IMG/VR virus record: IMGVR_UViG_3300020121_000208
Coordinates: 1 to 42,598 of that record
Origin: a virus
Direction: 5' to 3' (one strand)
DNA length: 42,598 bases
The notes under the pieces are model-generated. The model was given only the letters and a program-made list of their open reading frames with translations. It was not told the DNA's origin and searched no databases. Every line of letters begins with the position of its first letter. Positions within the stretch are counted from its first letter, which is position 1. Positions 24,157-30,346 of this stretch are shown here, in pieces. The position numbers and the translations under genes are program-made.

Positions 24157-24305
24157 GTCCGTTACAGTCGCTGTTACTTTTGCTCCAGGACAACCCCGCG
24201 GCCATCCAGGGATTCATTGGTGGGCTGGTGGCGTCGATCATCGTGAACATCGTCACCTGGCGCTGGCAGGTGATTCGCAGGAAACACGGCAATGGTGGGG
24301 GCTAG
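24153..24305 (+). CDS. Small membrane protein, holin or anchor type (50 residues)
   Basis: GTG start in a GTGA overlap. It has an N-terminal amphipathic helix (SPLQSLLLLLQDNPAAI), one membrane segment (about residues 19-36, GFIGGLVASIIVNIVTW) and a strongly basic C-terminus (RWQVIRRKHGNGGG). One span plus basic tail fits small phage holins or pinholin-like proteins. It is the last gene of the late module. It ends in TAG, with TGA four codons later in the same frame. Confidence 0.6.
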   Translation: MSPLQSLLLLLQDNPAAIQGFIGGLVASIIVNIVTWRWQVIRRKHGNGGG

Positions 24306-24343
24306 GGCGCCGCCTCATGATCAGCGGTTCGTATGTGGTAAGC

Positions 24344-24391
24344 GCAGCCCCCGGAGCCCTGTATGGTGCGGACCATCCCTCTGGGGGCTGC
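24344..24391 (+). terminator. Long compound hairpin after the lysis genes
   Basis: GCAGCCCCCGGAG at 24344-24356 pairs with CTCTGGGGGCTGC at 24379-24391 (13 pairs, one G-U). Inside, ATGGT at 24363-24367 pairs with ACCAT at 24372-24376 around a GCGG loop. It follows the last late gene by about 40 bases but lacks a U-run, so a terminator role is uncertain. Confidence 0.4.
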
Positions 24392-24610
24392 TGCGTTGAG
24401 GACATGAGTGCGAACGGACAAGGGGTAGTTTTCCCCCAAGCTCCTGCCCCAACCGTTCGGGCTCAGAGCGATCCTGGGGCCTTCTCAGGGTTGTGGGGAT
24501 AGGGCTGGACGAAGGGCCATGGACAACCGGCGTCCAGCTTTATCCAAGCGTCAGGTAGAGAGGAGTGGCCTATAGGAGTGCAGCAACACGATCCAACTTG
24601 CGTCTTTCCA

Positions 24611-24641
24611 AACACCCGGATGCAAGCGGCCTCCGGGTGTT
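24611..24641 (+). terminator. Ten-pair hairpin, possible late-module terminator
   Basis: AACACCCGGA (24611-24620) and TCCGGGTGTT (24632-24641) form a perfect stem around an 11-base loop, followed by CGCTTTACC. The weak T content makes intrinsic termination only moderately likely. It lies just before the gene at 24690. Confidence 0.45.
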
Positions 24642-24689
24642 CGCTTTACCCCCTAGCTGCGGGTGATGGTTCGGTGATTAAATTTCGCC

Positions 24690-25151
24690 GTGATCGATGG
24701 GCATTGGCTCGCGGTGAAACGCACCGATCCGCGAGCGTACGCGCTCTATCGGCGCCACTACTCAGCGGCGAAGGGAGCTCGCTGGCGACGCCCAGGCAAC
24801 ACCAACGTCACCGCAGCGGGTGAGACGATGGTCCTGCTTAGCCAGTGTGGTCGTGCGCTCTTCGTCTGGCTCAGGAATACGGTCGAGCGATACGATGGGC
24901 AGACGGGCGTCAATTGCACGGTGTTTCGCAACGAGGGCGCCGGCCTATCCAGCGAGCTGATTCAGGAGGCCGACGAGCTTGCCTGGCAGCGTTGGCCTGG
25001 ACTGCGTCATTTCACCTATGTCGACGACGCGAAGATCCGCTCGAGTAATCCCGGCTACTGCTTCCTCCAGGCCGGCTGGCGACGAGCGGGCCGCAATATG
25101 GATGGGCGACTGACAATCCTCGAGCGCTCCACCCACTCTAAGGGCAGTTAG
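24690..25151 (+). CDS. GNAT-like phage protein (153 residues)
   Basis: GTG 24690 is the start, behind an A/T-rich GATTAAATTT stretch that could be a -10 region. The protein has the layout of a widespread phage family with a GNAT-like acyltransferase fold: an N-terminal RAYALYRRHYS helix, the central VNCTVFRNEGAGLSSELI strand-helix, and the signature IRSSNPGYCFLQAGWRRAG. Related folds include the Mu Mom DNA-modification protein, but I cannot show that this one modifies DNA. It stands alone, convergent with the leftward early cluster. TAG is followed one codon later by TGA TAA in frame, and TTAG is shared with the opposite gene's TAA. Confidence 0.65.
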   Translation: MIDGHWLAVKRTDPRAYALYRRHYSAAKGARWRRPGNTNVTAAGETMVLLSQCGRALFVWLRNTVERYDGQTGVNCTVFRNEGAGLSSELIQEADELAWQRWPGLRHFTYVDDAKIRSSNPGYCFLQAGWRRAGRNMDGRLTILERSTHSKGS

Positions 25152-25549
25152 GTCTGATAAGCCTTCGCCGTCTGCTGGGTGAAGCTGTGGCTGGTGTAAA
25201 CCATGACCAGCAAGCCAGCGCGGCGAGCGCGCCTCACCATGTCGCCGGTTCCCTTGCTGTGGGCGAGATCGTTGTGGAACGCTGCGACCTCAGTGGGCTT
25301 GCCCTCGTCGAGCATCTGCTGATTGCGGATCGGCCCGGCCGCGCGTCCATGCTTGTGCCAGTCGGCCGGGTATGGGATCACCTCGAAGCCCATCGCCTCA
25401 GCGATCTCGCCGGCGATGGTGTCGGCGCCGCGCTGAGCACCGTGGATCACCACCGTGCCAGCCGGGTAGTTGGCTAGCACCATGTTGATCAGGAGGCGAT
25501 CCCGCCAATCGCGGCTACCGCAGACGAGCAGGCGTGGTTTGTCAGACAA
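25148..25549 (-). CDS. SLOG-superfamily nucleotide-binding protein (about 133 residues)
   Basis: Leftward gene, last of the early cluster. It matches the DUF2493/YspA-like SLOG (Rossmann) family: strand RLLVCGSRDWRD, then VVIHGAQRGADTIAGEIAEA with the Gly-rich loop, FEVIPYPADWHKHG, and AAGPIRNQQMLDEGKPTEV. These proteins are thought to bind nucleotides or nucleotide-derived ligands; phage roles are not settled. TTG 25549 is chosen because it starts just before the conserved strand and eight bases after the previous stop; a frame open to 25636 would overlap the neighbour. It ends TAA within a repeated junction motif. Confidence 0.78.
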   Translation of the reverse strand: MSDKPRLLVCGSRDWRDRLLINMVLANYPAGTVVIHGAQRGADTIAGEIAEAMGFEVIPYPADWHKHGRAAGPIRNQQMLDEGKPTEVAAFHNDLAHSKGTGDMVRRARRAGLLVMVYTSHSFTQQTAKAYQT

Positions 25550-25557
25550 AACGGCAC

Positions 25558-25794
25558 TTAGGTCTGATAAGCGTCGTCGTCGTCCAGCAAAAACTCCAAT
25601 TCTGGATCGACCTCGCAGTCCTCGCATCCGAAGCATTCGACATCACCGTGGTTGTGGCAGACACAGAAGTCGCCGCCGCAGAGGCACTCGGTGTGCCCGT
25701 AGCCGCCACAGCGGCGATCTACGTCCGCAAAGTACGGGTTGCGCGTGCCGCACCAGCAGCGTGTCAGCGTTGGCGATTTATCAACCCTAACCAT
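25558..25794 (-). CDS. Cys-rich zinc-binding phage protein (78 residues)
   Basis: ATG 25794 overlaps the upstream stop. The protein contains many cysteines in pairs: CWCG, RRCGGYGHTECLCGGDFCVC, then HNHGDVECFGCEDCEVD, followed by an acidic tail LEFLLDDDDAYQT. This closely matches a family common in phages of high-GC hosts with the signature C-x-C-G-G-D-x-C-V-C-H-N-H-G. It would bind two or more zinc ions. Function is unknown. The last five codons lie in the repeated motif shared with the SLOG gene. Confidence 0.75.
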   Translation of the reverse strand: MVRVDKSPTLTRCWCGTRNPYFADVDRRCGGYGHTECLCGGDFCVCHNHGDVECFGCEDCEVDPELEFLLDDDDAYQT

Positions 25795-25999
25795 CTTTAG
25801 GTCTGGCAAGCGCATCATCGCGGGCGTGCAGCAGATCGACCCAGCGGTCGTATCTCTGGAACAGGCCATACACGGTCGGTAACGTCGCCGCGAAGCGGTC
25901 CTGACCGTGACGCACGATCACCTGATGGTGCTCGTAGTCGAACACGCTATCAACTGGGCACTGGCGGCGTACGCATTCCTGGCTGCCTGCGTCAGTCAT
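25787..25999 (-). CDS. Small early protein (70 residues)
   Basis: ATG 25999 overlaps the upstream stop (ATGACTGA). The sequence has strands VFDYEHHQVIVRHGQDRFAA and a helical end LFQRYDRWVDLLHARDD, giving a small alpha/beta protein with two Cys near residue 9 and 14. No family is recognised. The stop is TAG with TGA one codon later, and it overlaps the start of the next gene. Confidence 0.6.
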   Translation of the reverse strand: MTDAGSQECVRRQCPVDSVFDYEHHQVIVRHGQDRFAATLPTVYGLFQRYDRWVDLLHARDDALARPKDG

Positions 26000-26207
26000 G
26001 GCCATGATGAGGGCAGTCAGCGGCGTCGGAAAGCCTGATCCATCCAGCCCCGAATGAGATGCCATAGAGCGAGCCAACGCTGCGTCGCCACTGGTGCGGG
26101 CAGGTGCAGCCTGTCAGGCCAAGCCACTCCAGCCGGTCGGCCAAGGGCTGTTGCGTAGCGATGCGCGGCGTCCGGACTTGCGGCTCCGCAGAATCGGCAT
26201 CGGTCAA
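25992..26207 (-). CDS. Small zinc-type protein, possible second half of the upstream zinc-ribbon gene
   Basis: TTG 26207 has a fair AGGGGAG site ten bases before it. The C-terminal part shows a pattern known in phage proteins: LEWLGLTGCTCPHQWRRSVG, then SLYGISFGAGWIRL and DCPHHGHD, with Cys and His residues suited to zinc. The frame overlaps the 26017-26268 frame by about 190 bases, which is unusual. Together they look like one protein interrupted by a +1 frame change: zinc ribbon first, then this segment. Confidence 0.55.
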   Translation of the reverse strand: MTDADSAEPQVRTPRIATQQPLADRLEWLGLTGCTCPHQWRRSVGSLYGISFGAGWIRLSDAADCPHHGHD

Positions 26208-26268
26208 GGCTGTCGTTCTCCCCTAAACAGTTGGTACAGCACCACGGCTTTGCTTGCTCTAACAACAA
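26017..26268 (-). CDS. Zinc-ribbon protein, N-terminal part convincing
   Basis: Opens at TTG 26268 directly after a copy of the repeated junction motif. The first 35 residues form a clear zinc ribbon, WCCTNC...CRFCGAA, with two CxxC pairs 11 residues apart. After about residue 35 the sequence in this frame is Trp/Arg-rich and looks non-coding, while the +1 frame reads as real protein (25992-26207). I therefore regard this as the start of one frameshifted gene or as an overlapping pair. Confidence 0.5.
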   Translation of the reverse strand: MLLEQAKPWCCTNCLGENDSLDRCRFCGAASPDAAHRYATALGRPAGVAWPDRLHLPAPVATQRWLALWHLIRGWMDQAFRRR

Positions 26269-26302
26269 CTAGCCTCTGACAAAACGCCGGTCGGCAGCGA
26301 TG

Positions 26303-26611
26303 TCAGCCGTCCTTCGGTTGTGGCTGCGCGCCAGGTCGCTCCTCGCGCATCTTTCGCAAGTCCTGCAAAACCTGCCCGGCCCTCTCGTCATCGAGGCCCA
26401 TCCGCTCGTGCAGCCAGCGCATCAACACCTCGTCTGTCTCGGCGGCGGTTGCCACTTGGAGCAGGTCTGCGGCAACAGACCGCGCTTCTTCGGGCGACAT
26501 GTACACCGGTCTGCGGTCACCCACGGTCAGGCCAACGAGACCCTTGCGGGTCTTCGCGCCGAAGATCGAGTGTGCCCAAATTGTCTGATTGCCCTCGTCG
26601 TTCTCAGCCAT
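26303..26611 (-). CDS. Early helical protein (102 residues)
   Basis: ATG 26611 follows a GAGGTGACC site. The protein has an N-terminal beta segment (NQTIWAHSIFGAKTRKGLVG), then helices PEEARSVAADLLQVATAAET and LMRWLHERMGLDDERAGQVL, and a Pro-rich tail. The central segment has a strand-helix-helix character, but no family is recognised. It is one of the leftward early genes and likely made soon after infection. Confidence 0.68.
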   Translation of the reverse strand: MAENDEGNQTIWAHSIFGAKTRKGLVGLTVGDRRPVYMSPEEARSVAADLLQVATAAETDEVLMRWLHERMGLDDERAGQVLQDLRKMREERPGAQPQPKDG

Positions 26612-26632
26612 GTTTGGTCACCTCTACAACAA

Positions 26633-27091
26633 TTAGCTCTGGCTAACGTCGGTGTAGGGCGTGCCGTCGGCATGGACGCCGAGCACATCGTCTAGCGTCA
26701 TGAACGCGATGGCCTCCTCAGAATCACCCTTGTATAGCGCCGCTTTGACCTCGGCCCAGGCTTTCCGCGCGGCTTCAAGCAGCCGCTCGTTCTCCTCGGC
26801 CAGTTCTCCAATCTTGGCCATCGCATCTTCTATCGTCCTGGCATCAAGCTTCTCCGTCGCCCGCAGGCGCTCGCTCTCGACGTTGGCGGCGATGTGGGCT
26901 GCACCGATCTCGGTCACTGCTGCCTTGAGCCGCTCGACCTCGGCCTCAGCATCCCTGTATCGCTTATCGAACCGCTCGTTCTGCGCCAGAGCTTCCTTGA
27001 GGGCGGCGCGCAGGGCGTCACGCTCGGCACGAAGTTCTTCGACTTCGGCTCGACGCCGATTCGAGATCACCAGAATGTCCTCGATGTTCAT
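26633..27091 (-). CDS. Coiled-coil early protein (152 residues)
   Basis: ATG 27091. Residues 10-115 are an almost continuous charged coiled coil rich in Ala, Glu, Arg and Leu (for example AEVEELRAERDALRAALKEA and AEAEVERLKAAVTEIG). A short globular end follows (FMTLDDVLGVHADGTPYTDV). Coiled-coil early proteins often act by binding a host protein or as oligomer scaffolds; nothing more precise can be said. The TAA stop is inside a copy of the junction motif. Confidence 0.7.
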   Translation of the reverse strand: MNIEDILVISNRRRAEVEELRAERDALRAALKEALAQNERFDKRYRDAEAEVERLKAAVTEIGAAHIAANVESERLRATEKLDARTIEDAMAKIGELAEENERLLEAARKAWAEVKAALYKGDSEEAIAFMTLDDVLGVHADGTPYTDVSQS

Positions 27092-27110
27092 GAGTCAGAT
27101 CTAAGCGCCA

Positions 27111-27407
27111 TTAGCTCTGCCTAGCATCGACTGGTCCGTACGCGCGCAGACATGCCTGGCAGGCGCAGTCGCGCGTGTGCCGCGGCCCGAGGACAAGTTG
27201 CTCGACCTCGGCCTCGAGCTTCTCGATACGTCGGGCCAGTTCGGCGAGCACCACGCGCGGATCACGGTCCATCATGCGTTTGCCGTCCTCCCGCAGCTTA
27301 CCGATCTCGACGGCCTGGTCGATGCTCAGGAATTGCAGCTCCTCGCGCCACTGGCGCTCTTCGGCCAGCTCGGCTTGCAGCTTAGCCAATGAGTCCATCG
27401 CCCTCAT
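27111..27407 (-). CDS. Coiled-coil protein with C-terminal Cys motif (98 residues)
   Basis: ATG 27407 is preferred; ATG 27398 is also possible and the frame opens further upstream. Residues 5-75 are a charged coiled coil (LAKLQAELAEERQWREELQF, then LAELARRIEKLEAEVEQLV). The C-terminus has HTRDCACQACLRAYG with a CxCxxC cluster that may bind metal. It overlaps the 3' end of the previous gene and ends in the same junction motif as its downstream neighbour. Confidence 0.66.
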   Translation of the reverse strand: MRAMDSLAKLQAELAEERQWREELQFLSIDQAVEIGKLREDGKRMMDRDPRVVLAELARRIEKLEAEVEQLVLGPRHTRDCACQACLRAYGPVDARQS

Positions 27408-27546
27408 CCCACTGAATACCACACGGACAGCGGTGGGTCGTGTGCGGCTGAGGCAACGAACAGTGGTGGGTGACGTGCCGCTGCGTCTGCTGGGTGCGAA
27501 ACACGGCCAGACAGGTAATCAGCCGGGTAAGCTGGCTATGCGCCAT
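27382..27546 (-). CDS. Small His/Cys-rich protein (54 residues)
   Basis: ATG 27546 stands behind an excellent AGGAGAGGAG ribosome-binding site, which decides this start against longer frames. The sequence is rich in His, Thr and Gln, with HVTHHCSLPQPHTTHRCPCG, a plausible zinc-binding arrangement, and an acidic end. No family is recognised. A strong hairpin (27569-27602) lies immediately before the ribosome-binding site. Confidence 0.62.
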   Translation of the reverse strand: MAHSQLTRLITCLAVFRTQQTQRHVTHHCSLPQPHTTHRCPCGIQWDEGDGLIG

Positions 27547-27568
27547 GGGTTCTCCTCTCCTGGTGCCC

Positions 27569-27602
27569 AGCCCTCGCACTGTCCACACCCAGTGCGGGGG
27601 CT
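27569..27602 (-). promoter_or_regulatory. Thirteen-pair hairpin in the early leader
   Basis: AGCCCTCGCACTG at 27569-27581 pairs with CAGTGCGGGGGCT at 27590-27602 (one G-U pair) around an eight-base loop. It sits between two leftward genes, just upstream of the strong ribosome-binding site of the 27382-27546 gene. It lacks a U-run on either strand, so attenuation, RNA protection or protein binding is more likely than simple termination. Confidence 0.5.
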
Positions 27603-27608
27603 CCTGCT

Positions 27609-27920
27609 TTACTTCGAGTCTTGCGTCTGACGACGGCGCTCGGCCCGTCGGTACTGCTCGAGGATCGTCCGTCGCTCGCTGTCCGAGCGGGCCTTCCAAT
27701 CACTCATCAGTACGTTCAGCAAGTAGCCAATCGGAACACGCGCCCGCGCTGATTCGACGAACAGCCAGTCCCATAAATCCTGGCGTACGCCACGCACGGA
27801 GATGCGCCGATCGCGGAGAGGATCTGCCACCGCACACAACGGTAGCAACGACTCCAAGGCCGGCGGGGCGGGCACGTCTGACACCATCGTCACGCCCGCC
27901 GTGACCACCACGTCAGACAC
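27609..27920 (-). CDS. Possible ribbon-helix-helix DNA-binding protein (103 residues)
   Basis: The frame opens at GTG 27920; ATG 27887 is an alternative. After a flexible N-terminus it contains RRISVRGVRQDLWDWLFVES, followed by ARVPIGYLLNVLMSDWKARS. This strand-helix-helix pattern (basic strand, then a helix pair with a Gly turn) is like Arc/CopG-type ribbon-helix-helix repressors. A basic tail follows. It may regulate early transcription or act as a small DNA-binding protein; the assignment is by pattern only. Confidence 0.6.
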   Translation of the reverse strand: MSDVVVTAGVTMVSDVPAPPALESLLPLCAVADPLRDRRISVRGVRQDLWDWLFVESARARVPIGYLLNVLMSDWKARSDSERRTILEQYRRAERRRQTQDSK

Positions 27921-27935
27921 GAGGTGCCAAAAAAA

Positions 27936-28583
27936 TTACAGCGGCAGACCGACATGGCAGCCTACGAAGCGCACCATACGCACCGTGTTGTCGAATCGCC
28001 CGTCGCTCACGAAATCGAGCACAGCCCAGCCAAATAGCCCGGCTGCCAGTAAGCTTGGCCCATCGATGACCGAACGTGGCTTACGTGGCGCCTGCTTGGG
28101 CCACGTCGATGGCGGCCAGTCGCGTTCAATGTCGAGCCCGTAGTCTTCCATCGTGCGTGAGATCGACTTGACCGAGTCACCACCCGTGTGACCGGCAAAG
28201 CTCTCCTTGTCCAGGTTTGGCTTCGTGTCGAGCTCTTTGGCCCTGGCAATGATGGCGTCCTGGCGCATCAGCATGTTGTTGAGAAAACCGCGGTAGGTCC
28301 GCCAGGCTGGAATCTGCGGCGTGCGGACTGGCTCTTCCTCCCCCCGGCTGGGTTTCGGAACAGTCGCCGTGCGTGCTGACGGGCGTAACCATCCACACAC
28401 TTCGCGTACCAGCTCGGCTGTCGCCAGCAGGAGCTGGTTCTGTTGGTTCTGCTGGGCAAGCACGTGCTCGAGGAATTCCTGCTTGTCGCGATCGCGCAGC
28501 CACTGGGTGAAATCTGCTTTTGCGGCCTGTCCCTCAGGGGTCCAGGGAAATTGAGCGTCGCTAACCGGGTGCTCGTGGGCCAT
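27936..28583 (-). CDS. First gene of the leftward early cluster (215 residues)
   Basis: ATG 28583 with GAGGG nine bases before it. Residues 20-70 are helical and Gln-rich (EFLEHVLAQQNQQNQLLLAT). Residues 95-150 are Lys/Asp-rich. Near the C-terminus there is one hydrophobic stretch (SLLAAGLFGWAVLDFV, about residues 183-198), possibly a membrane contact. No family is recognised. A T-rich run (TTTTTTT on the minus strand) follows the stop. As the promoter-proximal gene it should be strongly expressed early. Confidence 0.62.
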   Translation of the reverse strand: MAHEHPVSDAQFPWTPEGQAAKADFTQWLRDRDKQEFLEHVLAQQNQQNQLLLATAELVREVCGWLRPSARTATVPKPSRGEEEPVRTPQIPAWRTYRGFLNNMLMRQDAIIARAKELDTKPNLDKESFAGHTGGDSVKSISRTMEDYGLDIERDWPPSTWPKQAPRKPRSVIDGPSLLAAGLFGWAVLDFVSDGRFDNTVRMVRFVGCHVGLPL

Positions 28584-28961
28584 GCTGCACGACCCTCATA
28601 ACCAGCCCATGAGCGGACACCAGCGGTCAACTTCGACCTGTCCGCTGTACCCGGCCCGCGCGTTACCTGTCATGCCCACTACCAGGTTCCTCCTTGTCAT
28701 TGGCCCCGTGCCTCCAACCACAACGTAGGCCAGTATAGTAGAACGCTTGTGCTACTGCCAATCTCAATTCAGGGTGGTACGGCACCTTCGTTGAATCCCC
28801 CCATCGACCATTGTATGCGCGCTGTTGCAGTCTTTACACAAGCCTGCTGGACTGCCCGAACAGGCCGAAACGGGTATTTGTAGCGGACACGTCAGACAGA
28901 TTTGCCAGCAGCGGCCATTTGGCCTGCGGCGTCTGGGTGGCTGGGATGACCATCGCATCCC
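28584..28961. promoter_or_regulatory. Divergent control region between leftward and rightward early genes
   Basis: A 378-base gap between divergent early clusters without a convincing gene. It contains a good leftward promoter (28732-28761) and a weak rightward candidate: TTGAAT at 28791-28796, 17-base spacer, TATGCG at 28814-28819. A frame open from 28825 on the plus strand overlaps the next gene out of frame and is not believable. Confidence 0.45.
28732..28761 (-). promoter_or_regulatory. Leftward early promoter
   Basis: On the minus strand TTGGCA (28756-28761) and TATACT (28732-28737) are separated by 18 bases, a close match to the vegetative sigma-70-type consensus. Predicted transcription starts near 28725, giving a leader of about 140 bases to the first leftward gene at 28583. 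Confidence 0.55.
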
Positions 28962-29126
28962 GTGCAATACCTCCGTCTCGAGCTCCCCGACGACACCTAC
29001 CGCAAGTTGTTGCTGTGGGCGGTGCGTGAAGGAAAGAAAGCCCATCTGCTGGTCGAGCAGGAAGTCATTCGCCTGGTCGACACGATGTCGAATGGTGACG
29101 ACGAGCCGTTGCCCAGGGCGAGCTGA
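28962..29126 (+). CDS. Ribbon-helix-helix-like regulator (54 residues)
   Basis: GTG 28962 is the only possible start, as a TGA lies five codons upstream. The sequence YLRLELPDDTYRKLLLWAVR followed by EGKKAHLLVEQEVIRLVDTM has the strand-helix-helix pattern of CopG/Arc regulators, with a polar acidic tail. It is the first gene of the rightward early module. Regulation of that module's own promoter, or an antitoxin-like role, would be natural. The stop overlaps the next ATG. Confidence 0.62.
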   Translation: MQYLRLELPDDTYRKLLLWAVREGKKAHLLVEQEVIRLVDTMSNGDDEPLPRAS

Positions 29127-29548
29127 TGGCTGTCTTACTGGCTGGTCTGTTGACGCTCACCGCCGCGGCTATCGACGTAGAGCCGCACGGCGAGCCCGTG
29201 GCTGCGCCGAGCGCCGAAGCAGCGCCTGAGCCGACTGTCGAGCCTGAGGCGGCGCCTGAGCCGCCGGCGAGCCCGTACGAGTACCTGTACGCAGTCCACC
29301 CGTTAGCACTCGCGCGCCGGCTCGACTGTGTGATCAGCCACGAGAGTCACTGGACACCCAGCGCCGTCAACCCGAGGTCCGGCGCGTCAGGACTCGCCCA
29401 GTTTCTACGCAGCACGTGGGCGACTACGCCCCAGGGCCGGGCAGGTCTGTCGGTATTCGACCCGATCGCCAACATCGACGGTGCCGCGTGGCTCGCCGAG
29501 CACGTCGGCTTTCGGCAGTGGACCGTGGTGCAGATCGGATTGTGCTGA
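29126..29548 (+). CDS. Secreted transglycosylase-like protein (140 residues)
   Basis: ATG 29126 overlaps the previous stop. Residues 1-15 are a hydrophobic signal-like segment (AVLLAGLLTLTAAAI). Residues 20-50 are an Ala/Pro/Glu-rich linker. The remainder is a compact SLT/Rpf-type transglycosylase domain: catalytic Glu in ISHESHWTPSA (about residue 73), then GASGLAQFLRSTWATTP and NIDGAAWLAEHVG. It would act on peptidoglycan outside the membrane. Position among early replication genes is odd for an endolysin and suggests a different role, such as cell-wall remodelling or superinfection exclusion. Confidence 0.72.
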   Translation: MAVLLAGLLTLTAAAIDVEPHGEPVAAPSAEAAPEPTVEPEAAPEPPASPYEYLYAVHPLALARRLDCVISHESHWTPSAVNPRSGASGLAQFLRSTWATTPQGRAGLSVFDPIANIDGAAWLAEHVGFRQWTVVQIGLC

Positions 29549-29775
29549 TGGCCACCAGCGCCGAGAGCGGCACCCTCAACGCGGCCCGCAAGGCGTGGCG
29601 CGACCGCCAGCGCGAGAAGGGCTGGGCATACAAGTGCATCAACGGGGAGCACCCCGACTGTGGCGGCTACCAGGGGCGGCTGCGTGGCAAGACCGAGCTG
29701 CCCCGCCCGGCGTGTACCTGCCCGTGCCACGACGACGCCGAGCAATTGTTCGAGATGGAGACGCCCGAATGGTAG
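29548..29775 (+). CDS. Small Cys-containing early protein (75 residues)
   Basis: ATG 29548 overlaps the preceding TGA. After a basic helical start (NAARKAWRDRQREKGWAYKC) it has a Cys/His set, KCINGEHPDCGGYQG and PACTCPCHDDAEQL, resembling small zinc proteins elsewhere in this genome (compare 30343-30492, CDCACHDARK). It ends with TAG inside the start of the RusA gene. Function is unknown. Confidence 0.66.
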   Translation: MATSAESGTLNAARKAWRDRQREKGWAYKCINGEHPDCGGYQGRLRGKTELPRPACTCPCHDDAEQLFEMETPEW

Positions 29776-30242
29776 TGCCGCACATCGCCTACCGCACCGG
29801 CGCACCCAGGCTGCGACGGACCAATGCCGTCGAGATCAACCTGCCCACGAGCGAGTGTCCGCCTGCCCAGGGGCAGCGGCTGCTGGTGCATCTGGTCGTG
29901 CCCGGCGAGCCAGTCGCCAAGGCCAGGCCACGGGTCGTGCGTACGGGGGTCTACACGCCCGCCAGGACGCGTGAGCAGGAAGCACGCCTCCTCGGGTACC
30001 TGAAGGCGGCCTACCCACGCCTGCAGCCTGTAACGAGCTCCCTGAGCGTGTCAGTTGAATGCTTCTTCAAGGGCCAGCCGCGAGTCGACGTCGACAACCT
30101 GCTCAAGCTGGTCCTGGACGCCTTCAACCGGCGCGTCTGGGCCGACGATTCGCAAGTTGTCGAGGCGCACGTGCGCAAGCACGTGAAGTGCACGCTGCCG
30201 CGCACCGACGTGCACGTCTGGCAGATCGCGGAGCACCGCTGA
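29769..30242 (+). CDS. rusA: RusA-family Holliday junction resolvase
   Basis: A 157-residue protein of the RusA family (endodeoxyribonuclease that cuts Holliday junctions). ATG 29769 overlaps the previous gene's end; a frame open to 29481 is its shadow. The core has VPGEPVAKARPRVVRTGVYT, then the acidic catalytic motif PRVDVDNLLKLVLDAFN (Asp107, Asp109, Lys113, Asp117), and WADDSQV (Asp126, Asp127), all typical of RusA. It probably resolves recombination or replication intermediates before packaging. It stands in the replication module, coupled on both sides. Confidence 0.9.
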   Translation: MVVPHIAYRTGAPRLRRTNAVEINLPTSECPPAQGQRLLVHLVVPGEPVAKARPRVVRTGVYTPARTREQEARLLGYLKAAYPRLQPVTSSLSVSVECFFKGQPRVDVDNLLKLVLDAFNRRVWADDSQVVEAHVRKHVKCTLPRTDVHVWQIAEHR

Positions 30243-30346
30243 TGCCAGGGTGGGTGATCGTGCTCGGACTGGTCGGTCTGTTCCTGCTCGGCAGCCTGGT
30301 CGCGGGCATGGCCATCGGGCGTCTGCTGCGAGACCGCCAGCCATGA
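30242..30346 (+). CDS. Tiny membrane protein (34 residues)
   Basis: ATG 30242 shares a base with the RusA stop, and the TGA at 30344 overlaps the next ATG at 30343. It is one hydrophobic span (VIVLGLVGLFLLGSLVAGMA) with a basic C-terminus (GRLLRDRQP), so a single-pass inner-membrane peptide with the C-terminus inside is expected. Exact overlaps on both sides support reality. Function unknown. Confidence 0.6.
   Translation: MPGWVIVLGLVGLFLLGSLVAGMAIGRLLRDRQP

Larger units (their letters stand above)
24306..24689. ncRNA. Structured non-coding stretch after the late module
   Basis: This 384-base gap lacks a convincing gene; frames through it are short and lack coding character. It holds several strong hairpins: 24344-24391 (13-pair stem with inner 5-pair stem), 24504-24538 (8-pair stem) and 24611-24641 (10-pair stem). 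None has a long U-run. It could be a late-operon 3' leader, a factor-dependent terminator region or a small RNA. This is inference from visible pairing only. Confidence 0.35.

Noticed and set aside
24044-24502. 152-codon frame over the last lysis genes
   Set aside because: Runs across two better genes and then into the hairpin-rich non-coding region.
28764-29045. Leftward Cys-containing frame in the divergent control region
   Set aside because: Overlaps the promoter region and the 28962 gene; composition looks accidental.
28825-29229. 134-codon plus-strand frame before the early genes
   Set aside because: It overlaps the well-supported 28962-29126 and 29126-29548 genes in another frame and lacks coding character.
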